From NCBI GenBank assembly GCA_029204225.1, contig CM055094.1, positions 67,726,536 to 67,790,535 of the forward strand: 64,000 bases of DNA, given 5' to 3'. This document shows positions 9,385 to 22,644 of the stretch, piece by piece. Source of the DNA: Diphasiastrum complanatum. Taxonomy: Eukaryota; Streptophyta; Lycopodiopsida; Lycopodiales; Lycopodiaceae. Below the pieces are notes generated by a model, which saw nothing but the letters and a program-made list of their open reading frames with translations, had not been told where the DNA came from and did no database searches. Within the stretch, counting starts at the first letter, position 1. Every line of letters starts with the position of its first letter. A program made the translations under genes and the position numbers.

Positions 9385-12043
9385 ATATCAATTCTTGGTA
9401 TCTAGATTCCAGAGCAGCTCAACACATGACTCACCATCGCGACTGGTTCAAAGACTATAAGTCTTTCACCCACTCTCGAGTTGTGCAACTTGGAGCAACT
9501 CATCACATTCAATCGAAGGTGAAGGAACAATCAGAGTTGAATTCCAGAGAGGTGAAGTCAAGTTGTTGTCCAAGAATCTGACCAATAATCTAGTCTCAGT
9601 TAGCAAAATTACCGATTCAAGTCAGAGCATCAAATTCAATACAGAAGACTGCACAATTCTTGACAAATCCCAAAAGGTTCTAGCCTTCGAAAAAGGAAGC
9701 ATCTATCTTTACAAACTCAGCCACTGCTACTCTTCTAACAGTCAAGCTCTTCACACAACCACTTTTGAATCAAATGATATGTTGTACCTCAATTTTTGAC
9801 TTGGCCACCTCAATCCAGCAAATGTCTGCTCAGAGACTAGTACAAGATCTGTCTTCTGTCAGCAAGCCAACTTCTACATGTGAAAGTTGTATTATTAGCA
9901 ATTATGCAAGCAGCCCTTTTATTTCAGACTCAGTTCATACTTCCAAAGGCTTGCTTGATCATGTACACAGCGACATTGGTGGCTCGATGCAGACTACTTC
10001 CACAGAGGGAGCTCTCTATTTCCTAACCTTCAGCGACGACTTCTCTCGAAGGACTGCTACCTACTTTATGAAGAACAAATCCGAAGCGTTTAAGTTCTTC
10101 AAGCAGTTCAAGGTGTCTACAGAAAACCAGACTTAGAGGAAGATCAAGTCTATGCACAGATGGAGGAAGAGAGTATATCTCCACAGAATTCAAGGAGTTC
10201 TGCAAGGCCAATGGGATACATCAACAATTTACAGCCAGTTAATCACCTCAGTCCAATGGTGTAGCTGAATGGAAGAATCAGACACTCATCGAAAGTGCCA
10301 ACAAGAGCATGTTGGCCCATGCCTCTCTTCCAAAGAAATTCTCGACAGAAGCTGTTACTATAGCTTCCTATTTGCAAAATCGATCTATCACCAAATCCCT
10401 GAATGACAAGACACCTTATGAGGTGTGGACAGGATCGAAACCATGACTCAAATATATTCGAGTGTTTGGATGCATCGCTTTCGCCCAAATTTCTGAAGAT
10501 CTAAAAAGAAAGCTTGATGACAAAAGTAGAAAAACGATTTTCATTGGCTATTCCCTAGACCACAAGGCCCTACAAGCTCTACAATATGGATACCGAGAAG
10601 GCATTCACAAGTAGAGATGTCATTTTTGTGGAAGACCAATTCATCAACCACAAGGGAAAAGCTGCTGACAAATCCGAGACCCAGGGATCGAGCACCGAAA
10701 TTTGGATCGAAGGATTCAACTGCAGAACAACGACATTGACTTAGACAATGATTTATGGATGATTCGGCCTGTTACTTTGTGCAGGAACCACCATTTCTGA
10801 GGCTATGTCTATTCCTAATGCTGACCAGTTGAAAGCAGCGATAAACACCAAATTCGATTCTTTGATAGAGAATCAAACATGGACAGTCAGAGAGCTACCA
10901 AAGGACCAAAATCCGATTCCATGTAGATGGATATTGAAGGTGAAGTATGATGTTGAAGGAAGGCTAAATCGCTACAAGGCCAGGCTAGTTGCCAAAGGCT
11001 ACTCCCAGATTCTAGATCTAGACTATTCTGAAACTTCAGCCCAGTTGTCAAACATGCTTCGATCCGCCTACTTCTCTCCTTGCAGCCGCAGCAGATCTTG
11101 AAGTCCACTAGATGGATGTTTAGACCGGTTTTCTCAATGGAACCATCGAAGAGAAAATCTATATGATGCAGCCAGAGGGATACGAACTCAACGACAAGCA
11201 ACAACACCTTCAAAATTCACAAGGCACTCTATGGGCTGAAACAATCACTCAAAGCCTGGTTCCAAAAAATCAATGCATTTCTGATTGAGAATGGTTTTAT
11301 TCCAAACTCGATAGACTCAAATGTTTACTTCAAGGCTATATTAGATTACTTCATCAAAGGAGAAAATGAAGCCCTACCCATTTCAGTCCATCATCAGCTC
11401 ACTGATGTATGCAATGGTCTACACGTGACTAGACCCTGCGTATTCGATCAGTACACTCAACCAATTTCTATCAAATCTAGGCTTAACTCATTGGAAGGCA
11501 CTAACAAAGGTCATGAAGTACATCCAAGCAATGAAAACTCTCAGCAGTTGCTACAGAGGTAGCCAAACTGCCAACAACCTTGAAGCCTACATAGATGCAG
11601 ATTGGGCAATAGATGTCGATACCAGAAAATCAACTTCTATTTTTATACAACCAAGGCCCAAACTAATGGAACATCTAGAAGCAGACCTCAGTTGCATTAT
11701 CATCAACGGAATCCAAATACATAGCTGCCACAAATACAACCAAAGAGGCGATCTAGCTAAGGCAACTGCTTGCACACATCAACCTTGCACAAACACTTTC
11801 TACAACAATCTATTGTGACAACCAAAACACAATAGCGCTATCTCTCAGTCTGAGATTTCACTCTCAAAGCAAACATATTGAAATTAGGTATCATTACCTT
11901 AGAGAGAAAGTGCATAACAAGGAAATAGTAGTAGGACAAAATACATGGTAGCAGATTACTTCACAAAGGCTCTATTAAAGGAGCATCATCTCGATTTAAT
12001 GATATGTTAAATTTGAAGATCAAAGTTTTTCAGGATCCACATT
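9385..12043 (+). pseudogene. Copia pol (protease-integrase-RT-RNase H), multiply broken
   Basis: Domains appear in the normal copia order but with many frameshifts and stops. The protease reads W-Y-L-D-S-R-A-A-Q-H-M near 9400, where the essential glycine of D-S-G is arginine. The pre-integrase and integrase region runs about 9560-10530 (H-S-D-I-G-G near 9970, F-S-D-D-F-S-R near 10030). The RT start is at 10805-11060 with W-I-L-K-V-K-Y, R-Y-K-A-R-L-V-A-K-G-Y-S and D-Y-S-E-T. RNase H is near 11580-11640 with Y-I-D-A-D-W-A, then A-D-Y-F-T-K-A-L near 11950. No complete catalytic RT (Y-V-D-D) is readable. It belongs to the element starting with the LTR at 7441. Confidence 0.85.
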
Positions 12044-12090
12044 AAGGGGGAGTGTTAGACTTTAATGCTCGGCCTTAACAATTGACTTTT
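12044..12090 (+). repeat. Polypurine tract and truncated 3' LTR
   Basis: A purine tract (AAGGGGGAG) at 12044-12052 is followed by TGTTAGACTTTAATGCTC at 12053, matching the LTR start at 7441. Similarity to that LTR stops after about 35 bases, so the 3' LTR is cut off before the Helitron-like region. Confidence 0.75.
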
Positions 12091-12299
12091 TGTATTTCCT
12101 GCATGTGTAAAAGTACTTTGGTGATGATTGTATGCATGTAGATTTGTGTCTTTGCCTTAGAATTTGACATAGATCTTGGATTTCAATCTGCAGTTGATCT
12201 AAAGTGCAAGAACAAACCTTAGATCTTAATCACACATTAGGGCATTCCCACACAGTCACCTCCCTCTTTACAACAGTTCCTTTGGACACAATTGATGGT

Positions 12300-13860
12300 G
12301 AGTTTCTTTCATCATTCATATATGCTTGCAAGCATAGACTTCTTATAAACGACGCGATAGAGCAGAGTAACTGCCTGCTGGAGGCGGTGTCATGGGGGAC
12401 TCCATTGCAACTTTCGCTCATGTTGATGTACTTTTTTTAACATGTGTTCCTTCTGATCCATGAGATCTTTGGAAGAGTATAGAGCTCCATTTAGTAGAGG
12501 ATTACACGGAGGAGTTAGGATAGCCAGTAACGTGCGAGATCATTACTATGAGTCAAATTATGATAGATAGGGCTCTTTTAGACTTGGAGACGCACATCCA
12601 GGCATCGGGAAAGTCATTGACAAATCTTGGCTTTACACTTCCCAATAGCGATGTCGAGTTTTCTCCACTATTTTGTGAAGAGATATTTTTCGATGAGACC
12701 CTTTCAGAAGTAGAGGCTGACATCGAGAGATTGAATGTGGATCAACGCGTGATTTTTGACCGTGTGGTACGTGAGCATGTGGTATGAAGTGTGGGTGGAG
12801 TGTTCTTTGTAGATGGTACGGGTGGTACTGGTAAGACGTTTCTCTATAGTGTCATGTTGTCATACGTGCATGCACAAGGTTGGATAGCACTGGCAGTTGC
12901 ATCGTTAGGGATTGCTACATTGTTAATGAAAGGTGGTAGGATCGTGCACTCTAGATTTAGGATTCCTCCGACGGAATTGAATGAAAGCTCGACATGCAAC
13001 ATCTCAAAACAGTCTCTGTTAGGTAAGCTTTTGATGGCATGTTGACTCACTATTTGGGACGAGGCTCCCATGGTACATAAGTATGCCATCGAGTGTGTGG
13101 ATTGGTCGGTACGGGACATATTGGGTATTGATACTCCATTTGGAGAAGTTTCGATCGTTTTTTGTGGTGATATTCGTTAGGTGCTCCCGGTGGTATGACG
13201 AGACAGTCATGCAAATATTGTGAGCACTTCACTGAATTATTTGCATTTGTGAAAATATATGGAGGTGCACAAACCTTTAACAAACATGCGCGCCATGGGT
13301 GTGGAGGGAGCCGACAGGAACGAGCAATCGAGGTTTGCAAAGTATTTGTTGAGTATTGGAGATGATCGTGAGCCCACATTCATGCAGCATGGTTTGGATG
13401 TGATTTCTTTGCCAGAGTGTATGAGTCTCAGGATACGCAATGTGAGCAAATTGATTTCATTTACTTGCCTCGATATTGCATGACATTACATGGATGTTGA
13501 TTTTTTAAGAAGTCGTGCAATATTGACTCTGTTGAACGAAAACGTGGATGAGTCAATTTGAAAGTTATTGAGCAACTTCTTGGTGATGCTTGCACATTTT
13601 ATAGTGCTAATAGTATGGTTGAGTGCGATGACTCTGATGTGTACCCAATAGAGTTTTTGAATAGTTTGCAACCGAGTGGATACCCTCCACATACGTTGGT
13701 GTTGAAGGTTGGCATGATAGTGATGTTGTTGCGGTCGATAGTGTTACATCCATGTTCAATATGTGGATTTGGAATAATTCCTGACATGGATAACCGGTCA
13801 CTCCAGTGTATGTGGTTATTAGTTATGCTTCGTCATTTTGGGCTTGGCCAGTGAAGTAAT
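12300..13860 (+). pseudogene. Helitron helicase (PIF1-like) remnant
   Basis: This is the helicase half of a Helitron RepHel protein, which unwinds DNA during rolling-circle transposition. The order matches plant Helitrons. A pre-helicase block at about 12340-12500 has L-I-N-D-A-I-E-Q and C-L-L-E-A-V, then frameshifts. A block at 12548-12780 has A-L-L-D-L-E and L-N-V-D-Q-R. Walker A reads G-T-G-G-T-G-K-T-F-L-Y near 12817. Then come G-G-R-I-V-H-S-R-F-R-I-P and I-W-D-E-A-P-M (Walker B) near 13050. The C-terminal block has Y-P-I-E-F-L-N-S-L-Q-P-S-G-Y-P-P-H near 13646. Stops at 13043-13045 and near 13180-13200, plus frameshifts, make it a pseudogene. No Rep nuclease domain was found. Confidence 0.88.
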
Positions 13861-14217
13861 TAATAATCATATGAGGGCCCAGACCTATAATTGGACATAG
13901 GAGCACTTGCATGGTTTCTCACTGCTATAATGCAAGAATAGGAGGTCAATTGCTATTCTAGGTTGCATGGGGATCCTAAGAGGGATATTCTCTCCTCATG
14001 GGAGAGAATATATACTAGTGGAAACTCGCCCATCTACCTATTGGATTTCTGATCCTCTTAGCCAGGAGCCCCTCCTCTCTTGCATTCATTCACCATGGCA
14101 TGGGGGTGAAGTGGTTGGAGTATCATTTCCTATTGGTTGGGTGGTTTTGCTCCACAAGTATCCTTTTGGTTGCATGCAATAGGATCTAGTTGGATTCTCA
14201 CTAGGTGATCTTTACAG
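13861..14217 (+). repeat. Possible LTR fragment
   Basis: There are no coding matches. The stretch ends just before a PBS-like sequence at 14218, so it may be a degraded LTR; no second copy is visible in the window. It contains a short palindrome around 13989-14011 (TATTCTCTCC / GGAGAGAATA). Confidence 0.35.
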
Positions 14218-14230
14218 TGATATCAGAGCT
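14218..14230 (+). other. Degenerate primer-binding site
   Basis: TGATATCAGAGCT is one mismatch from the TGGTATCAGAGCT primer-binding site seen elsewhere in the window. It is followed by a leader-like, gene-free stretch. Confidence 0.5.
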
Positions 14231-17200
14231 TGGTTTTGAATTAATTGGAAGGTGGAGCTGCTTCTTGTTTTGTCCCAGCTTTTGGTGGTTTCTCTTTGCT
14301 TGTTACTTCCATGTGCTGGAATTGATCTCCAAGTAAGTGGCTTCTCTGAATTTTGTGTACTATTTTGATGGAAATCAATGGATTTTTGACGATTTTTTGT
14401 GATTTTTCACCTAGAATTGAAAATTTTGGCTTGGAATTTATCATTGCTACTGATCTAGTAAGTTTTTCAGATTGTACTTGCTATTTTACAATCATTATTG
14501 ATTGGACCTAATGATTGCATGTTGGTTGAAATGTCAAAAGGGTGCTTAAAGAGTGACTTTTAGACAAAATTTGGGGTTTTTGGACTAGAAATGGGCTATA
14601 AGAACCGTAATTGACTGAAATCAGAACTTTTAGTGCTTGCATGTAATGGATTTATAGGGATTTTTGTGTGATTGCGCTTAATTGTGGATTTGATCCACAA
14701 ATTTTGGTCAAAATTGGTCAAGAAAACATGGGCTTTGATGGTTTTTGGACTAATTTTGGAGATTTTCATAAAATTCATGGCCAATATTTTGCATGCACAT
14801 TTTTAGAGGTGTAATGAAGCTTTCCAAAGGCTGTAATGAAGTTTGGTTAGTACTGGACACCATTAAGAGATTCAAAATGTCAAAAAATAGTGTATTTTTT
14901 AGGAATTTGGGCATGAATACCTATCAAATGGTGGTCTGAACCTATTGGATCTCATTACAAGCTTAAAGATATGATGGATTTCCTCTGATTTGAGCCATCA
15001 TGCATTCAATTTTTAGGCAGGAATCTAGTAATTTGGTTTTTATTTGTGGCATTATAGAGTGTCTTTTTATAAAAACTGAGACAACCAAGAGAAGTTCTAA
15101 TCTGTAAAAGAATTAGGTTCTTTTTTACTGATTCTGAAATAGATATTGGATGTCTAGGATAGTATGGTATTCGATTTTGTTGAGATCCGTGTTCCTTTTG
15201 GATTATTGAATACACTTGAGGCATTTCATTTGTACTTGAACAATACATTTTTGTCTCGTCCATGCTAGGGTACAATGTGGAGTGGTATTCTTTGGATAAC
15301 AGTTAAGGAGCATGAGGTGTCTCAATGGTTAGATGTATCTCCTCTAGAATTGGTTGTGATTCTAATCCTATAGTTGGATATAGGATAGCTAAGTAATCTT
15401 TTTATTTTTTTTGGAAAAAACAAATCTAGATGCAGAGGATTCTTGGAGGAAAAGATGGTGGTATGGAACATCAGTGATTTCAAAGGGGATTTCTTGGGTG
15501 AGAATGATCTGTAGACTGATGGTTGTTAATAAGAGTTAGATGGTTGGAAAACTTGTGATGTGGAATTATTCACTTCAGAGATTTCCCAGATATGTTATTT
15601 ACTCATGAGAAATAGAGTTTGTTTGTAGTTGAGTTGCAAGATTTGTAGTGAGTTTATGTGAGTAACATATGCAGATTATGGATATCTGTCAGTTTATAGC
15701 CTATGTTTATGTATAGGAACATAGTTGGATATGTTGCTTATGTACATCTAATCTTGTGGATCTGATATGTGTTTCCTATGTATTGAGTTTATATCGTATA
15801 CTTAAACTAGTCAGAGTGCATAGACATATGAACAAGTAATGTGCGGAACTGTTACTTGCAGGTTAATGGTTCTTTCTGTGAAAAGGATAATTCATTAACT
15901 TAGTTATGGTTTAGGAAAGGATCTGAATGTGGTGCTATACTAGTATAATTGAGATCTGCACCTAGACATTTTAGATTTCTAAATCATTTACAATTGACTT
16001 GAGTAATTGGATTACTCATGTTTAGAAGTTAATTGGATAAATAAGCAGTGTGAAGAAAATTCACCACAAACTGTTTATTTTTATCTATATTGCTTATAAG
16101 ACACATGATTTGTGAGTCATCTGGATTCATCTATAGAAGTTGTATGCATAGAATATAGAAGATTCATGATATTGAATATTTTTTGAATGAGAAATATATC
16201 CTAGGTTATTAACTGAATCTCAATGATATTGAATGACAGAGTCTAACTAATATTAAGGATAACCATTGAATTCAGGTGAAATTTTTTGCAATCTCTAGAT
16301 GTTGTTCTAGGTATCGTATAAAGTTTATATTGTTAAAGACGGATGTTATAATGGTCTTTAATTACTTGGTTGATTGTAGAATTTGGAGCTCATAATCTAG
16401 TTAAGAATCGGGTTTGAAAAATATTCTTGGAATCTAGTAATTTTCCTTGTGGAAAAGATTTTAGAATGTTTCTTACATTTCTTGAGTTGTATGTTGTGCA
16501 TATACTCAGTATTTTTTAATGATTAAGTAAGGTTTTAAAATCCTATAAATTATGATTGACGAATCATAAGATTCTAAATATTTATGTGTGACGGATCATA
16601 GATTATACTTAAACATCATTAAAAGAATATAAGGAAATGTGAGGATTCTTAAGATAATGATTAATTCTTGATCAATTGGGAGAGTCAAGGATTTCGATCT
16701 ATTATTTGAACTCTAAAAATTTTTACTCCAAGGCATATTTGAGATTATTTACATATCACAGACATTTTCATTGAGTAATTGCTTACTTATGAGGAATTTT
16801 CTTACCTTTACAAATTGTAGTCAAGGAATGCTTGTGTACTGTTTCAGCCTAAAATCTCCAGTTAATTAGGAGCAGTTAAGTCTATCATGATTAAATGGTT
16901 ACTATTTCCTTGCATATGTTGCTAGGAATAGAGCGCTTAACTCAAGAGAGGTACTCAGAACTGAGTTAAAGTCATTTTTATCTTGATGGATCTCCTAAAG
17001 ATTTTGGTAGGATGAATGGTTGTACCTTAGTTTTTTGAAAAAATTCTAAGTGTATTGGTACTAAGAAGCATTTATGACTGCTTTGTGGGTAGAAACCTTA
17101 AGTTTCTTCAAGAGATTCAACATTAGGTTGAATGAATATTATATAGAAAGAAGGCTTGTTTGAATTACATGGTAAATCTTATTTTGTCAATCCCTTGTGG

Positions 17201-19270
17201 TGAATGTTTTGACTCTAGAGTGAAAAATTAAGTGTTATTACAAATGCATTTGTCAAGGCCATTTTACATCAAGCTTGTAGATGAATGCACGTATGTACCT
17301 ATTATTCAACAAGCATCTACTAGTTTCCCAAATTTTGATACATAGTTTTTAATATAGGAAATATAAAAAGGAAGTGGCTCCATCACATGCATAACATATT
17401 GTTGTTTATCAAAACACATAACATATTGTTTTTTATATCTACAAAGATGTTTTTTACAACATGATAGTTGCACACATAAGTGGACATGGAAAAAAACACA
17501 TTACTTGGTGTGTATTTGTCAACATTACATCAATTATCAACTTTTGTTACTAAAATAGAACTATTACATATAAGCTAAGCATTGACTACACATCATTTTC
17601 TTTGGTCCCAAGTTCAAGCCCCTTAATAACCAAGATGCATTGACCACACATCAAACACCATAGATGCATCAAAGATTTCATCAAGTTATGGAGATTTGAT
17701 TTTCAATTCTATATTTTATTAGTAGCTGAATTTAAAAACTTTTGACAAATACTTGAAATAGAGCTCTTCTTGAGATCAAAGATTGATGTGATGCATTTAC
17801 ATAAAGTAATACAAAACTTTAAAATAAATAGTTGTTATCACAATATGCAATGACACAAAGATAACATATATCACATGGTAATAGTGACTATTCCACTATA
17901 ATAGGATCACAATGCTAATAAATCATCATACTTAGGAACTTTGAAACTTGTCACAGAAGTTGAGACATTAAATTTGAAAAATATAAGTGATCAAAATAAT
18001 GTATACTACTAGGCATGATCTACATAAGTTATCATATGATATTTTCTCTAATGAAATCAAAGTATGTGTCATGTTTGAATCCTGATATATTAAAAGCCAA
18101 AAAGTTGGAGATATTGCAACAATTAACTCATATAATGAAGAAACTATCCCAAAAGAAATAGACATATTAAACATTAAAATGAAGAAGTGGAAGCTCATTT
18201 GTGTATGAATCATACACTACTGTGTTGAAACTACATGGATTTGGTATTTATTTAATGTATAGCATGCTCATGAAACCGACAAATAAATATCAAATTTCAA
18301 ATAGTGGATGATTTTGTCTATGATATTTAGAGTAGTTTATCTTGTGGTGTTGTCCACAAATATCAAAATTAAAATCACCCACATTTTTTTCCCGTTGTAT
18401 GATGAATACATGTAGCCACAATGCAATGAAGTATTAATCTTAGACAACATTGAATTCCACCAAGAGTGTGAGAGGTAGAATGAGTCACGCAAAAATCAGT
18501 CAAAGACAATACATATTGGAATCCAAGTCTCTATAGCTCTTGAAATACTCCTACATATTGGGCACAATTTGATGAAAAAAAAAGCTTATCGATCTTAAAA
18601 TTCTTAACCTTATTTATTTTAGCAAAAAAAAAGAAAGTACTAGCTACCAATTAATGTGGCTTAAATGGTTGTACTAGTAAAATTCATATATTCTTTGCCA
18701 ATGTTGGAGAAAAGAGAAACAAATATATAAAAAATGTGAAACACAATCTAGGATTTTCTTAATCCTTGAAAAAAAAAAGGATGAGACTCAATATGATGAA
18801 TTGGGATATGGATGTTGGAGAAGTGATGGCTTAAAGAAAAGACCAATCAACTTGTGTGAGAATATATTTCAATTAGGCAAAGTTACAACGTGCATGATCA
18901 AGATTTTTCTGATTTTTATACAAGTTTTGAAGCTTTTTTTACCTACAAAATCTAAGAGAAGTTTGACGGAAGGCATCCTAGGGAGTAAGTTTTAGCCAAA
19001 TTATGGACTTGCTACCAATCACAAAGCTAGTTCAACAATATGCTTGCAATGATTTGGGTACATTAACTTTAACATTGGGATCTATGATCAAAATTATGGC
19101 TTTACTTTTGTATATGCATGTTCCTCACAATTACTAGCTCTTTGTTAAAAGAAAAACAACCTTCATACAAAAGTAGTATACTTTGTGGCATTATGCATCT
19201 ACTTGGGTATTTGAAACTTGAAATATGTCTCATATAAAATTTCCATAAACAATCGCTTTCATGTTTAAAT
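14231..19270. other. AT-rich region without recognisable genes
   Basis: No protein-family match was found on either strand. Open frames are short and compositionally random. It is probably an old retroelement interior (following the PBS-like site at 14218) and unclassified intergenic DNA. Nothing in it supports a gene call. Confidence 0.55.
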
Positions 19271-19282
19271 TATTCTCATGAT

Positions 19283-19312
19283 GTGCACACACACACACAC
19301 ACACACACACAA
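19283..19312. repeat. (CA)n microsatellite
   Basis: An uninterrupted run of about 14 CA dinucleotides. Confidence 0.95.
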
Positions 19313-20670
19313 TGAACTAATTATATTGACTAGATGTGCATAAAAGTGAAGTTGGTGACTTGTCAACGATAGTACGATATAACAATCCAAATAACAAAGA
19401 CAACCATTTGTCTATCCTAAAGTCATACGAATATGTGTAGAATTTAGAATACAAGTCTTTAGCATATCATAACACAATCGATTTTTATATTGTGTTTAGT
19501 ACCATTAGACATCTTGAATATAATATTCTACCCAAGCAATAAAAAGCTAGCAATGGCGTGATAATAGAAAATGAGATTATAAATATTATTTGGGCACTAT
19601 ATGTTAAGTCCACGTGTATTGCATTAAGAAATCATGGATGTGTTAAGCACAAACATGGAGCTTTTCTAGTTCAATAAGCAAGCACTCATGAATGTCATTC
19701 TTTTTACATTGTATACCAATACATTCCGATTTATGATATATGTTTCAATATTAGCCATATCCTTTTGTTTCAACATGCCTCTATATCCAATAGCATTTTT
19801 GTAAATGTAGTAGCATTCTTTGAAATTCCTGTTACTGATGAATCCATTGATTCTGGTGTAACGATTGAATTAACTCTCTTATCTCACACCTTTCTTGCAA
19901 TTGCTTGACATATGAGATATTATCAGCATAAACCCACGCCTTGTCTATCTATGAAATAATGAACTACGAACAATTTTACTTGAAATTTCATAAGTAACAT
20001 AAACATAAACATTAAATATTTGTAAAAGTGAGCACTTCAATTTAGGTAACACTACAAGAAAATTGTGCATAAAAGGTGGACAAAAAAACTGTGCTATAGT
20101 TAATGAACATGAAAATATGTCTTTTTCCAGTATTGTTATGCCCGTAGCATTGAGATATAAATTTTGTAGTTTTTATAGTCAAAATGTTCTGTTCATGTTT
20201 TTTTTTAACTTCCAAATGTGTATAATGCCCATGTCATTTATAAATAAGTACATAGGAGCTCTTTAGTAGCTTATCAGTACTACTATCTTATGGCATCCTA
20301 TAGTCTCATAACATGATTATATGTTTATGGAATATTTTTAAAAATGATACGAAAATAGATACAAAATTGCTTGTTCACTGACATTCTCCACTAGAACATA
20401 TATCCACATTATTTTAAGAGAGCATAAATTCTAACATGGCATCAACGCATGTTAGTACCTGATTAGAACATTGTATCTCATCTTGTAAATTGCTAAGAAA
20501 AAAATTGATTACTTAGTGCAATCCAATATTCTTGTCTTCTTTATTCTTCCACGTAATAACTTTGAATCACATATCTCTTATTGAGTTTTCATTAAAATAT
20601 ATTTCTTGTACTCAATCAAAGAACCATTTCCATCCAATAAATGACTAGCAAGTTCATCAACATCTCTACT
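19313..20670. other. AT-rich region without recognisable genes
   Basis: No coding match or repeat structure was recognised. Confidence 0.5.
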
Positions 20671-20671
20671 A

Positions 20672-20998
20672 GCAATAATCTTCTTAGTAGAAGTAAGATT
20701 CACTAACAATGATCTTCCTAGTAGAAGTAAGATTCACTCTATGCGCTTTACTCTTCTTAATATATCCAACAAAAATGCCTTAGGATCCTAATATAAAATT
20801 TGAGAAAAATTGCTTATGTGACTTTTCTGATGCACATGCTTGACAAACCTTGTCTGTCCCAGAAAAATCATAATATAAACCATCCACTATAGAATTTTAA
20901 ACCAAATCATCTGTTCACCTAAAGTTTGGGCTGGCCCAATTTCTAAGCCACAACTCCACAAAAGACAATCCTTGACTAGAATTCATAGCACACATCCA
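20672..20998 (-). pseudogene. Copia pol fragment: pre-integrase joined to integrase tail
   Basis: On the minus strand, D-K-V-C-Q-A-C-A-S-E-K-S-H-K-Q-F-F (GAG-pre-integrase signature, C-x2-C-x5-H-K) lies near 20803-20855. It is followed almost at once by G-I-F-V-G-Y-I-K-K-S-K-A-H-R-V near 20733-20780, which normally lies after the integrase core. The integrase catalytic domain is therefore deleted. A 34-bp tandem duplication (CTTCTTAGTAGAAGTAAGAT and its CTTCCTAGTAGAAG variant) occurs at about 20672-20736. This fragment is the left part of the element interrupted by the insertion at 20999-24067; its protease part lies at 24100-24567. Confidence 0.75.
20994..20998 (+). other. Target-site duplication (ATCCA), left copy
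   Basis: ATCCA directly precedes the LTR at 20999 and recurs at 24068-24072 after the other LTR. Confidence 0.85.
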
Positions 20999-21671
20999 TG
21001 ACAAAATTTTACAGCAAAATGAATCCCAATCAATCCTAAAAGTGATGGAGGATGCACAAATAAAAGATCTATATCCAAACTATGAGTGAGAATCAAGACT
21101 AGTTACCAAAACTAGCAAATTTGGCATTTAACTCCACATTAGGCACATAGATTTGATCAAATGAACCAAAGTAAAGTACAGCAAGCTTCTCAAACCTGTA
21201 AACATGTTCAGTACCTTCCAAACCAATCAATTAATGCATAAGAACACTCACATACAATAGCTAGAACTCGCCACCAAAAGACAATGATGATAGAAGTGGA
21301 AAAACTCGATTTTTCTTCATATTTGGATGGAAATCCCATCATACATGTATACTTTTCAAGCTCAGATCTGATCATATTAGGGCAGCTTTGAACTTTTCAT
21401 ACCCTAACCCTAATATCTAACCAAATAGGTCATTGGATCCACCCTAACTTGGGGTCAAGATCTTAAGATCCAAAAACAATGTAAAACATGCTATTTTTAG
21501 CTCCTAGAATTTCTCTAGGTTATCTAAGCACACTTGCCTCATTTCAAAGATGCTATCACAATGTAATATGAGGAATGAAGTCTTGAAAAGAATCTTATGC
21601 TATTTGGCCATCTTGCCAATTACAATGCATGTGACCAAAATTGGTCAAGCCAGAATTGTGAAATTTCAACT
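20999..21671 (-). repeat. 3' LTR of the 21-24 kb copia element
   Basis: It aligns with 23388-24067. Shared blocks include GGCACATAGATTTGATCAAA and GCTAGAACTCGCCACCAAAA. The 5' base of the minus-strand TG terminus is mutated to A at 21671. Confidence 0.9.
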
Positions 21672-22076
21672 CTCCTCCTCACAATTTAGCTTGATGAGAC
21701 CATCCTGGATCAATAATAATTATATGCATAAAAACAACATAATTATCATGTTATTGATGTATGTGGTGAGTATGATCACTCATTACAATAAGAACATAAT
21801 TTGAGCTCCAAGTTGTCAAATGTAGTGAGAGCTCCATAAAGGTTGTCTTCAAGATCCAAGCTTTGTCTTTGGTAGGTTGTTGAATGTTCACCTTGGGCTG
21901 CAAAAAGTGAGTCTCCTCCTCAAAATAAACATGAAAAACAACAACTTTCCATAAGATCCAACTTTTGTATGAAGCCCATACAACCAAAGCTTGAGATATC
22001 ACCATCTTGACTTTATCCACAAAACAATGAACTCCAACTTGGCATCCTTCAATGAAGGTATTCATTCCTTGGAAAT

Positions 22077-22289
22077 TCAAGAGTGAATGGAAAAGTACTC
22101 CCTTCTACCCGACATGTGTGAGCTAGCCCCACTATCTATCCACCAAGGATCTTCAGCTTTGACATTTGATGATGAAAAAGTTGACATCATGAGTGAGTCC
22201 TCATGATAACTCTCTTCCTCCTCTTGTCCAATGTTGGCTTGACTTTGATCGTGCTTCCTCTTGAAGCATTCCGAGGCATAGTGCCCCAT
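22077..22289 (-). pseudogene. Copia gag tail and protease start
   Basis: On the minus strand, K-M-G-H-Y-A-S-E-C-F-K-R-K is the second half of a zinc knuckle near 22245-22300. An acidic linker follows, then W-W-I-D-S-G-A-S-S-H-M-S, the aspartic protease active site near 22105-22140. The match ends at 22077 and nothing of integrase follows, which marks the internal deletion. A stop replaces the expected start of the knuckle (TAG where a cysteine-containing codon run would be, near 22298). Confidence 0.85.
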
Positions 22290-22308
22290 CTTGCTACACT
22301 AGTAGTAC

Positions 22309-22644
22309 TTAATCTTTGATTTGTCCATCTTGGGCCTCTTGGGATGAGGTACATGCTCCTACTTCTTTGAACAAATCATTTGCAACATTCATCTTGATAC
22401 AATGAAGTGCAAGCTTGCACCTTCTCTTGTATTTGTTTGCTTCTTGTGGATGGATTGGCTCATCTTCCTCTCTATTTACAATATCCATCAAGTCTTGCAT
22501 GATAAGGGTGGATTCCATTCTTAACTTCCAAATTGAATAATTTGAAGAGTTCAATCTATCACTAGAATCCAAAAGATAGGCACTTATGGATGCCATCTTC
22601 AATGATAAGGAGATAGATTCAAAGAAACAAGATAGATTGTACAA
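22309..22644 (-). pseudogene. Copia gag N-terminal part
   Basis: The minus-strand frame has M-A-S-I-S-A-Y-L-L near 22597, then S-S-D-R-L-N-S-S-N-Y-S-I-W-K-L-R-M-E-S and L-A-L-H-C-I-K-M-N-V-A-N-D-L-F-K-E-V. The ATG at about 22597 is the likely original start. The central gag region is missing: the reading passes quickly to Q-E-A-Q-D-G-Q-I-K-D and then the knuckle. It is closely related to the gag at 5331-6117. Confidence 0.85.

Noticed and set aside
1116-14230. Several TGGTATCAGAGC motifs as possible tRNA fragments
   Set aside because: They are only 12-13 bases, sit next to LTR ends and precede gag, so they are primer-binding sites, not tRNA genes.
14231-19270. Long gene-free AT-rich stretch as a possible noncoding RNA gene or gypsy interior
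   Set aside because: No conserved motif, structure or coding remnant supports either idea.
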